Assembly: GCA_000469685.2 (NCBI GenBank)
Contig: LS997563.1
Coordinates: forward strand, 46,827,250-46,891,249
Direction: 5' to 3'
Source of the DNA: Haemonchus contortus
Lineage: Eukaryota; Nematoda; Chromadorea; Rhabditida; Trichostrongylidae
Length of the DNA: 64,000 nt
The notes beneath the pieces were generated by a model, which saw only the letters and a program-made list of their open reading frames with translations, had not been told where the DNA came from and searched no databases. A program made the translations under genes and the position numbers. Of this stretch, positions 13,701-25,700 are shown piece after piece. How positions within the stretch are numbered: position 1 is the stretch's first letter; the number at the start of each line of letters is the position of its first letter.

Positions 13701-16700
13701 ATCACTAGTTGTCAGTTCGCTCCACCGAGTGCCTAAGATCCTGTCACATCTTACATCACCTATCAAAATTCCAAAGCTCCATCATTAACAGAAAGTGTGT
13801 TACAGATCTAATGACACCCGTCTTCAATGGCTTGAAACCACTTCTTATCACATACTATCGGATCTTGGCACCACTCGTCCATAGACCCTTCCCATCCCAC
13901 ATCACCTACTGAATTGTCAAAGCTCTACCGTTAACATGAAGGGAGTTATAGACCCAGTGGCTCTCGCATTCTATGACTTGTTATCATTCCCTATCACTTG
14001 TTATCAATCCCTGTCACCAATCATTGCTGGTCACATTCCTTTCACATCCTACATACCCTGCTAAAGTGCCAAGGCTTCACCGCTGATAGAAAGGGAGTTA
14101 CGGATCAAGTAATTTTTGCCTTTTGAGGCTCAGTTTCTATTGATTGTTGTCACTTCCTGTCATCTACCATCAGTGTTCGCATCCTGCCGCCTAACTCTGT
14201 TTGAATTGGAATGCTTTAGGTCCATTGGGATAGCAGCTATGAATTTCCGGTGGGACACAGACACATACAGACACAAACACACCAACAGACACACTTAGCG
14301 GATTATATAAGTAGAATGACCTGCGTTCATTTTGTTAAAGCGGTGCAAAGAAAGTAGTTCACCTAAATACTCCATTTATCACGATGAACTGCGTTTTTTG
14401 CACGACAATAATTTCGAACTCTTATTTATGGCGCACCCTGTACATAAGCCACGAAACTCATTTTGCCTAGCCACGAAACTCATTTTGCCTATCTCTCTGT
14501 TTGTGTTTCTGTTTGCCACCACCTTAGACGGCACCTTTCCGGAATTAAACTTGAATAGTTCGGCCAGAACAAGTTGATTATGAGCTGAGTTAGCAAAGCC
14601 GTAGTAGTACAACAGTGGCGCAGCTGAGAAAAGTTAGCACGTGGGCATGGCATGAGTGTTTAAATTCTTTATGCACCAGTCGGGCCGCCCGGCTAACGCC
14701 GAGCTTCCCTCCTTCTTATGGGTTCGCCCGGCTATGCCGGGCGCTCTTCCTTCCTGTGAAAGATCTGCTATGCGTAAATAACACTTCGGATTCTCCTCTT
14801 TCTTTGAAAGCCCTACACTCTCAGTATTAGCTCCGAATTGGGAGCGATTTTTTCTGTAAGCCATCTTCGCTGTGTCCGAATAGAACATCGTATGACATCA
14901 CAAAGGCGATTATTCAGAGAAAAAAAAAGTATTCAGAGACTTCATCGCACCTGAGTCTACTATGTTAGCTACTATCAATGTTCCAAGCCAACTCATTGTG
15001 CCTTCAAGTTTCAATGGTCTGGGTCCGAACGAACAGTATATATTCACGCCCGCCCTTTGGGGCGGAGTTTAGTTTTGCAACCTATCATCAGTGTGCCTAT
15101 TCTGCGTACTGTATTCCTACCGAGTCGCTCTAGGTCCACTTTGACATTCCTCTGCAAGCCCCGCACCTAAAGGCGGAGTCCGGCGCTGACACCCGCTGCA
15201 AAGGTTCCCAACCTGCGCCTGTACTCCTACCAAATTTGAACGTTCTAGGTCCACGGGGACAGGAGTTATGATTTTCCGCTCGAACCCCGCCCTTTGTGGG
15301 CGAAGTCCGATCCTGCTCCCCCCCCCCCCCGATAAGTGTTCCCATCCTGCCGCCTGTACTCCTACCACGTTTGAGCGCTTCATGTTCACGGGGACAGAAG
15401 TTATGACTTTCCGCTCAAATATTAATTTCGCACAAACTCCGCCCAATGTGGGCGGAGTCCGGTCATGCCACCCACCATAGGTGTTCCCATCCTGCCGCCT
15501 GTACTCCTACCAAATTTGAACGCTCTAGGTCCATGGAGACCGCAGTTATGATTTTCCGGTCAAACACACAACTACACACACACAGACAAACCAACAGACA
15601 CATTAGCGCGTTACATATAGTAGGATACTCGCGTATCGCTTTTCCATAAAATGCATCCTGGAAAGGTTTCAAAATGTTTTAGGCTCGACATTACCTACCT
15701 ACCGGAGCTCCTCACATTCAAGGAACACTGAAAAGGTATCACAAAGTAGGTTTTTCTCGCCCTTCACTGCCCGAATAAGGGTATAGCTCCACTTAAGGAA
15801 AAGAGAAGTGCTCAAAATGGGCTTCAGAGGCTCTAAAGAGAAAAGTGCTAAGTGCTTGATTAGATTAAAACGCTCTTCAATGTGCCACCAGCGAAACACT
15901 CTGGCCAAGGGTGGTGTCATCGTATTTGTTGAAGCACTTTCGTTCTCGCAGCTTTAATGAGCCACCTAGGAAAGGAAAGTAGGTAATAAAGAGCTCTTCA
16001 ACCATACCTTTGGATGATATATGAACAAGCTCGTTATCCACTGCGAGGAAGAGGAGTCGGTGAAAGGCGATCACAATGGTTACCTGAGATCGCCTAACTG
16101 TGACAGCTACGATGGACACATCACTTCGCAAAAGGAACCTCGTACATTTGTGGGGATAAAAAGGTTCCAAAGAGAAAGTAGTCTCCAACTTTGTGATCTT
16201 GCCTATAGCTTCAATTTTATGGCGCTAGTAAAAGAGTTCACAGCCTTCTATAAATTATGATTGTGTATTATCCGGTTGTAACTATCGGGTGCAAAACAAG
16301 CGGATCGATCAGTCTCCCCAATTAGATTAGCGGATAAGTTGGAAGGATAAGTTATCATAAAATTAATATAGGAATCTCATTGCTCGACATTCGCTTCTAC
16401 TGATGATGCTTGAATAACAATGTAACCTTCATAGAGGCCAACTTCAACAAGTTGTAGGTGGGTTTAGGGTTACAAGTCTAGCCGTGGTATCGTGTCCCAC
16501 TGCAGACGTTTACTACGAAAAAGGATTTCTTGATAACTAGTTTATTAGCATATGTGCACGTAAATCGACCAACTAGTGTTCCACAGTATTTTTTTCAAGA
16601 GTTTAGTTATCTTGTCCCAGCGCTTCGGAATTGCGGTCACTATTTCTCGAATCTGAGGACCGTGACCCTTTCAAAGAGGGTTCTAGTTGGATGAGCCATT

Positions 16701-19700
16701 CTACCGCCCTCCACCGTAGGGGCAGGGATTGAAAACACTCTTTTGATGGTAGAGAGGCGGACTATTTGGTCAGTGATGGTAATTTTTTTGCATGGATTAC
16801 TAGTTCTCTGAATCCTAAAATGTGAGGAACCTTCATATATTCTCAAAATTGAGCCGAAAACGTTTTGCAAGCGTTTAGGACGCATTTCGTAGAAGAGCCT
16901 AACGAGCGCATGCATCAAAGAATCGAACCTTGACGTGGTGCCTACCCATCCACCATATAAAAGGTGCGCCACCGCTGCACAACTAAGGCTTTGCTCGGTT
17001 CGATAATTTCGGTACAGTGGTATGACATAGGAAGCTTCCGTAGCTTTATTCCGAAAATCGTTAAGCAGATTAGAACCATAGTTTTGAAATAAGAATCGAA
17101 ACCATCTATGGCGGTACACATCTCATCTTGAAAGGCCACAGCGACCAAGTATCCTTCCCGAAAGATCAAAAATTCACGATTCTGTACGAAGAAGTTCGAC
17201 TGAGATAGGCGGAGCGTTCACAACTTTTTGCAAAAGCTTAGATCCCACCACAGTCTACAGCCATTTTCTCAACGGGTGCAGCTCATATCAAAAAATTCAT
17301 CTCTTTCTATACATTCTTTGTGTGACACACACATTAGTGTGTAACTGGTATATAAATGAGCTGTTTAAGCATGCTTCTGAAAAATCTGCCATCGGCTCAA
17401 ACAAAAACATGAAGAAAGAGTTTCGAAAAGATTCCAACCATACCCAAGTTCTAAATCTTGGAGTTGCCCTTCTCCGTAAATCACAATCACACAGATTATC
17501 ATCGAAGCATGTCGCAATGGTATTCCCGGTCCGTCAAATGGTAAGAGAAAAGCTGAGATGGATAGAATTAGAGTTGAATAGAGAAAAACAGGGGAAAGCC
17601 GTTAATTCTGAGATACCTGGCGGTTCTTCTCCAGCTGCTAACGGTAAAAGGTAAATGTCCTTAAAACAGGAGTCTGGAGGTACGTCGACAGCAAAATACC
17701 GCCCTTTCCGCACCATATCTTCATAAATTGAGATATATCGTTGTTCACCCTCCAAATCGGCTGCAACAGAACCAAAAAATTGAAGCGCATTCCTTTCCTT
17801 TTATCGTTTGAATGGAAATCAAAATCAAATAGTGATTCAATAAAAATAAAGGCTCGGTTCTCGGTTTTATCTGAAGGAGGTTAGGGTCAAGATGATATAA
17901 GAGAAGGCCTTAACAAGGTACGTTTCTCTGCATTTGTGACTACCTACCTGGCCTAGTCAATCGCAAGACTGTCACATGATGAATACCATTTTTTACAGTT
18001 TCATGGACGTAATCAAAAACGATGACAGGTACGATCCGTCCCTATAAGCACTGTTTTCTGTAAAATACTAATGAAAGAGCACTACCAGGGATGAAATCTG
18101 AAAGAAGTTATACAACACGAGAAAGATGGGACAGAAGTGGCTCACCCTGATGCGAAGCAGAGGGGGCAGCCTTGAAGCCACTCTGTAGGCTATGGGATTC
18201 GAGATCAAGCAAAACGAAGTGGTCATCACTGCGTTGTTCATACATATTTGTCCATTCCACACGCTAGTAGAGCTGAAAGTCTTGAAATTCCATCAAAGAG
18301 GACAATGGCAACGCAAAACCAATAATTAGAAAAGGAAGAGGGGACAGGTCGTACATTGGGTACATAATAACTTTATGGAATTTTCATGAGATCGAAACCA
18401 TTTAAAAGAATCAGTGTTGTTGTCGTTCACAGCGAAAAGCGATGCTAATGATGAGAGGCCTAGGTCTCTAAGGAGAACTATGGCCATTGTAATCCTGATA
18501 AAGGCCAATTTTCGTAAGGAAAAAGAAGCAAAACGTGAAAATATTCAAAAGTGTGAAAATGGGTATTTTAAGCGGGTGGAATTGTCTAGGTTGAACATTA
18601 GTAAGAAAGAGAATTGAGCATAGCTTCCTACCTAGCCCATGCCGACTCGCGTGAGAAGTTTCGCCAGCTCGTTGGATCATGCCTAAACGAATGCCTTCGA
18701 GAAGAAATGACTTTGGTTTATCGAAGCCTTCATTAAAGAATTTATAGTAACAACAGCACGTGAGGGTCACTTTCACTCTGCCATCTTTTGTGGCGCGCCA
18801 CGATAAAATGCTAGCCACAACAGAAAAGTGAACAAGATTTCAAAGCCATATAAAAGTCGATCAAACATTTAAAAACTTTCTCCAAATTAAATTGTGCTGA
18901 AAACGTCAATAAATTGTTGCCACATACTTCACATCGAGTACATCGGATGTATCCTGAAAAATTGGCGAATCTTCAATGGCACCACCACCATAGGAACCAG
19001 TGTATTCTTCATCAGATGCACACGCTGCACCTGTACTTTCCGGGCTAAGTATCCGTTTGGCCTGAATGAATATTTAGAAAAAATATATGAACTCGCTAGG
19101 AGAATGACGGTTAGAACCTGATTTGTGAAGGACTGACAGTGATGGTTATAATTGTAAAAAGTAAGTAAATCAGCAGCATGATGACGTTTACTTTCGATTT
19201 TTATTTATTGTGCACGATATCATTGAGCGACATGCGTTCAACAGAAAACGTGTCTTTCCCTGAGAAAGATACCCTCAACATAAAGGAATCTATTCAAATA
19301 TAGAGGAAGACTGGAATATATTTGACAATCCTCACATCTTAAAAGTTCAGGAAAGCAAACGATGATTTCGCATATCGCCTCAGGTGCTAGATAAGGGAGA
19401 GAAAACTTGCCAGTTGTCGAAATAAAGTAAAGTAGTAAAGTCTCGTTTTTACTATATATCAGCAAGGTTGGGTAGAACAAGTAATGCTTCAGGTCCCATG
19501 ATCCACTGGGTAATGTTTTGACTACGGCGTCGTATGTGTCCAATGCTCTGGCAGATTATTCGCAAACGCTTTTATTTCTCCCTAAGATACAGATAGTAGT
19601 CTTCCGGCACTAGTAGCAGCTGATTGACTATCAGCTTCTACTAGTGCAGGAAGACTACTACCTGTAGATTGAGCTATTATCACTCCCTCTGAAGTGTACA

Positions 19701-22700
19701 AGCACCTACGAGGCGTAAAGTTTGCCTCATCATTGCCGTCTCATGGAATGCCTCTATCCAACTTTATATAATTCGCTAAGTGTGTCTGTTGGTGTGTCAG
19801 AGTGTGTGTGTGTCGGTTTGTGTGTTTGATCGGAAATTCATAACTCCTGTTCCCGTGGACCTAGAGCGCTGAGATTTGGTAGGAGTACAGGAGGCAAGAT
19901 AGGAACCTTAAAGTAGGTATCAGGACCAGGCTCCGCCTACAGGGAGCGGGATTTGCGAAGAGTAACTGTTTGGGCGGAAATTCGTAACTTCTGTTCCCGT
20001 GAACCTAAAGAGTTCAAATTTTGTAGGTTGTAGGTTGTAGGTGTAGGTAATTTTGTAGGTGTAGGTTTAATAGGTGATGTAAGATATGACGAGATGGTAG
20101 GTATCGGTGACAGGAACCGATAATAGTCGATATGAGAAGATAAGGAGTCTGAGAAAGCAAGAGCCACCTACCGATCAAAACCCTATCGCGTTCGGTATTT
20201 ACGATGTAACTTTGACTGTTCATTCGATAAGACTGAATGGTAGAGTGGGGTGACAAAAGTTGATGGCAGACGCAGCGATAGGGACCCATTGGCGGCACTA
20301 CGATAAGCAGATGAGAATTTTGTTCATTTCTTGCTACTAGGTTACGACTGCTACCCAGCAAATTTTGTAACTTACTGGAGGATCCTCTTTGTTCGATATC
20401 ATTAGCGACAAAACCTAAGCGACCGCCATTTATCTGACCGCCATTTATCTCAAACTCTCAGCTACTGATATCGCTGTAAAGGAGAAGGTCCGGTGATAAG
20501 GACATCTTATAATGGTGGGTGTTAGCATCACTTGAAACATTTGTTAGTACCGCTCAAGACTTTGGTAACCTAACAATTTAATCTTTATTGGGCATTAATT
20601 TCTACGAAAGAGAGCAAAAGATCGAGACTTCCAATTGAAGGCGTAAGCACCGACTTACACTGAATACCATCAGCCCTGTGTCAAACTTCGTGTACAGTAA
20701 AGTAAGCCGATTACCTTAAACTTTTTGACGTAAAGGGAAGCCCGGCGTTAGCCAGGCGAAGCGACTGGTATTATATAAGACCGGACGGGCACGCACGCTA
20801 CCGCGTGCACTAGGGGCTCCAACCATGAGGGACGGAGCCTTATGAGCTGATTTTCATTACAGACCTTTATCGGATTTATAAGTTTCCGCTCAAACCCCGC
20901 CTCCTGTGGGCGTAGTCTGGTCCTGCCACCCACCATAAGTGTTCCCATCCCGCCGCCTACATTCCTTCCAACTTTGAACTTTCTACGTCCACGGGGACAG
21001 GAGTTATGATTTTCCAAAATGTTTTTATGAAGCATTGCATTTTTGGAGAACGCCTTGCCCATCGGGGGTGGGTCTCTCCAGTTCGATCTAACTTACCAAT
21101 GCACACCTCTAGCCCCCTTAAATACCAATTTTGAAGCCGTCTTGTGACTGAATATGAAATTATGGTCCTTAGTACAGCTCATTTCGATGCACGTCACGCA
21201 CACTGTGGGCGGGGTTCCGCCAGGCTGATGTGTGCTTTATACTTCTCGGGACATAGACAACCCATCCCACGCTTGACTCGGCCTCTCCAGGCAGATCTAA
21301 AAGGAGCTAAGGAATTTCGTGACAGACATACAGACAGAACTACAGACTGAACGACAGACAGAATGACAGATAGACAGGACGACAGACGAAGCGCTTCATA
21401 GTGAGTAGGATGTTCGCAGAAAAAATCGCAGACCCTGCCTGCCACATTTATTTATTTATTTAACGGACATGTTGCAAACATGTGAAATGAGGAAAATAAC
21501 ATGACTATGAAAAAAGGAAGTAAAACAAACAATAAGATCTTATAATGAACTCAACTAAGTGAAATCAACCTGTCGATGGATTTCTTGAAAGTACAATAAT
21601 TTCGAGGGATGAGATTACGACGTAAGAGCGAATTGCGCTAGACCTAACTCTGTTACTGAAAAACTGCGCTTTAATTTGAGTTCTTGCTGGCATGGTTGAA
21701 ATCGTTACCCTCTGAAGAGGTTTCTTTGTATAGGAAAAGTCGATTGTCGCCGCGATACCTAAGGAACCCAACGCTTTGGTCCCGCAAGAATTCAGCCCAG
21801 TTTGCCAGTTCAAATCAGCTTATCAAAAAACTGAAATGTATAGACATAGAGGCGTCCTTCTTGATTGATTGAAAACATATCTTCGAAATCGAGTCCTTCT
21901 GGGCAATTACAAAACAGCCGTTTCTCATAAATGTTACTGCGACTACGGGGTTTCTCAAGGGGGTGTACTGTCTCCACAACTATTCATTACTTACATGATG
22001 GATCTCCCTGTGTTTTAAAGCCGAATCAAAATGTCAATATTTACACCATTGCAGATGATGTTAGCGTTCACTGTGGTAGACGATGGAAGTCTTCCTGAAG
22101 CCGGTCGTTTGCTGACCAGTGCAGTAAATCGCATGGCATAGTGGACGAACAGATGGGGTCTCAGACTGAGCATTGACTAAACTTGTGTGCTTTCTTTGGG
22201 TGAACGATCGTCTGAGCTTTCGCTCGATGTCTGCCAACGTCTTCTGCCCTAACTCACCAGGGAGGGGTAGTCTACTTACCGAGGGACTTCAAATGGAGAC
22301 CCAGATAAATCGATAGAATTTTCGAATGCTGTTCACGAAAATGGAATTTAAAACTGCAAAATGATTCTCCTTAAAAAGTTATGGGGGCCCGAATTTCGCT
22401 CGAAAGTAGTATCAATTGTCTAAAGAATTATCAGAAAACGTTTAGAGAGCCTTTGATAAAATGAAAAAACACTTTGCAAAAGTGCGGATATTGGCGGGGA
22501 GGGATCCCTCATCTTACGCCCACGAAGCGAGACCACTACCACTAGATTACGTGGGCGGTAGATATGGAAGCGACGAGTTCGCTTTCCAACTGATACTACT
22601 GTCGAGCAAAATTCGGGCCCCCATAACTTTTCAAGGAGAATCATTTTGCAGTTTTAATTTCCATTTTCGTAAACAGTATTCAAAACTCTATCGATTTATC

Positions 22701-25700
22701 TAGGTCTCCATTCAAAGTCCCACGGTAAGTAGACTACCCCTCCCTGGTCAGTGTCGGGATCTGGGCGTAATCGTTCCTAAATCTCTCAGCTAGAAAGTGC
22801 ATATCAATAGTGTCCAAAAGTCTTCGTCGCCTCTATGCCTTGTATAGAATCGCCCAGCTAATCTTATCAAGCTATAGAAGGCATACAGTGCGTTTCATCA
22901 GTACATATAAGATCATCCTCAATTTCGGTGTATACAGGATACGCAGTCAAGCAGATAAGTTTTAAGCACTACTGCCAGATTCACCACCCTGACCCCCATG
23001 CGCGTACATTTTTGAATCAACTTCTACTATAACATTTTTATAATTAATTTTTGGTTTCTGCATCGTTTCATAAGTATAAGATCACTTCAGGAATTTGAAA
23101 AAAAATTATCATTAGTAACGACAGAAAACATTTGGCAGTCGATGGGTCTTCCTTGTTCTAGCCCAAGACCTCGCCGGAGTTTCATTCCAAGATTCAAGCG
23201 CTGCCTGCTTGTTCTCTTCTATCGTCTGGAACTGACTGTTGTTCGCATAAATCTTCTTTATAATGATGCCCCGCAGATTCTCCATCGGATTCAGATCGAG
23301 GCTGCAAGCTCGCCATGTCATAACTTTGGAATTTTGGAAAAGCAAGCAGTCTTGACTCAGTGACTAACGTGGATCGCAGCACTGTTCTCTTGCAAAACGT
23401 AGGCTTAGAACCACTTCGCCGGCTAAGAAATGGCACCAGATTCCATTGTAAGACTTCCTGAAAGTCCTTGAGTCCATTTTAGAGGTCATGAAAGCATGCT
23501 TCAGCCCGACATCTCTGCAGAAGGCGGCCCGTACCACGACACTTCCTCCTCCAAAATTTCGACGACTAGAAATGAACGGCTCTTTTCCTAAGTCGTGCCG
23601 GTAGTAGTTATAACCATCGGGGCCTTCCAAACATTCTTTTCACCGAAAAATACGACCGAAAGAGAATATTGTACTGTATGGCTAATCGGTAATACAGGCT
23701 GACTTTCGTCCAATCTCATCCATAATTCAATTTCGCAAATTCGAGCCGTGCCTTCTTGTGGTGGTCGATGGGCTTCTTAGCCCTCTTCATTGCTGCCTTG
23801 ACGATGCTGATGCTCTTTTTCACGGCTCTTCATTCACTGGTTTTGGACACCGAGAGACCAAACTCCGATCGAACATTGTTAATCGACAAGGTTTTGCCCG
23901 AATTATTGAACGGAGCTAAGAGATCTCACAATTTTCCTCCTATTTACCCTCATACTGAACCCTTTATCACGAAAATTTCGCATTTGTGCTTCTGTCCCAA
24001 AGAAAGATGATCTTACGAGGCAAAGTGCATATGGTTTTCAAACATAATTGCGACACATTCTCTCCAATACATATTCCTCCAAGTGCAAATACTGCTGCGC
24101 TAGATGTCGAAGACTTCGTCTGGGGTAATCCGATACTTAAAAAACGGGAAAAAATCGAAAAAATTTATATATAAATGCTGATATGAAAGTTGAGCGAACC
24201 AAAGCAGGTATATGGGGGTTATTGAAGGTAATGAATCTAATGGTGGTGCCAGAAAGAGATGTGCTTTGGTGCTTAACCTGCACATAAAAAAATTCGAGAG
24301 TGATCTTATACTTATGAAACGCATGTACGTTCTCCCAAAGCTTGAGTATTGTAGCCAGGTCTGGAGTCCTAGTGTGAGAAAAATCATCACTGAGGTTGAG
24401 AAGGTTCAAATTACTTTCACCAGACTCTTGTTCTACCGCGTCTTCCCTGACTCCAGTACCCGAGCTCTCTACCTATTGCAATATGCGATTGAAGGAAGTT
24501 TGCATGAAAAGCCTTCTATATAGACGGACGTTCTCTGACATAGTAGTGGCATTTAAAATCTTCAAGGGTGAGCCCTCTTTGCTTCCTCACAATTTTGGGT
24601 TCTTCAAACCATTGTCCACAATAACGCCTTGTTATAACATCAGTACTTGCAGAGTTAGTTACCGTCTCCGCTTGCAGAATAGTGCTGCCAAAAACTCTTT
24701 CTTCAATAGATCCCGGAAATTCTACAGAAAGCAAAGACATCCATCTTAAGAAAGCTTTATTAAAGAGTGACTTTGTGATTGTGATTGGCATACGGGATTT
24801 TTAGTTCTGTATTCACTGTAATGTCGTTTTCACTCCTTACTGGTTTGTCTGACTTTTCGTTCATGTTTATTCGTTTGCACTCAATGTAAAGGAAACATTT
24901 GCCTGAGCCTATCAAGCTCAGCTTTTTTCAGTGTTTCGGACACTTTTTCTGGGGCAAGCAAAAAGAAACATTAAAAAAGGATTTGACTGCCATTTTTCTT
25001 ATTCCTGGTATCATTCACGTGTCTTGGCGTCTGCTCATGTTTCACATGGCAGGTGAGGATCAACAAGTGCGTGCTTTTTACAGGTACGTATTTTGGTCTG
25101 GTTCTTACGCTCGAAATACATATCAAGATCAAAAAGCCAACAACATGGACCTGTCTCGCGATAGCTTCAGCCGATAGCTTTGCTCAGACTGACCCCTCCT
25201 CGATCATCTCCAGCTGCGGACGCTTGAGTTCAACGAGGGTATACATACCTGGATGTATATCCCCACTTGACAACCACTAATGCATTGTATATGCGTCACT
25301 TGCCCAATAGGGGTTATGTGGCCACTATCAATATCCTTCCTGCCACAGCTTCGCACCGGTGAGAGCTTTCCATGAGTTCTCTTTATGAAGTCTTCTATTT
25401 CTCTATTCCTTCTTATTCCTGTGCAGTCATCGTGCAATGGTAATCTATTATGTGTGTGTTGCTGCTTTATGCTTGAGCCCTCTTTGCTTGCCTTCATGCT
25501 TTTCTACTTTGTTAGCCCTAGCCGTTTCCCTTGCAGATCTTTTTTCACTTAGTTTACGCTCACGACTTTTCGGGGTTGCCTGAGTCACTTTTCTCTTTTT
25601 ACGACTCAAAACCTCGTTTTCTTGCTTTCATTTCTATCAAGTGCACCTTGAGTGCAAATAAAATCAATAAATCAATAATTGACCGCAAAGTGTCGGAATG

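Larger units (their letters stand above)
21890..24780 (+). mobile_element. Non-LTR retrotransposon (LINE, CR1/jockey-like) RT remnant, interrupted by two other elements
   Basis: The plus strand shows a reverse-transcriptase core, [20 protein letters not shown], with LTSAVNR and WGLRLSID further on, separated by stops and frame changes. After a palindromic insertion, [16 protein letters not shown] coding resumes (in another frame) near 22,755. The distal region reappears at about 24,280-24,730 with [27 protein letters not shown] and [11 protein letters not shown]. These match the segment after RT domains in nematode LINEs (LEYCSPVWSPS, IEKVQRxFTR). The endonuclease is absent. The catalytic YADD motif is degenerate (IADDV is visible only by changing frame). 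It is a dead copy inside an intron of the DIDO1/PHF3-type gene. Confidence 0.75.

Noticed and set aside
13330..15640. CRISPR-like regularly spaced repeats
   Set aside because: Units are about 160 bp and diverged, without short identical repeats and unique spacers, and the genome is eukaryotic.
16640..17119. 159-codon minus-strand ORF
   Set aside because: It overlaps a dispersed repeat whose other copy (53.1 kb) does not keep the frame.
18640..18840. Minus-strand ORF within 18,468-18,818 as an exon between the linker and SPOC
   Set aside because: It is open and has splice-like ends, but its exit phase (1) does not fit the SPOC exon, whereas direct splicing 18,928 to 18,272 is in phase.
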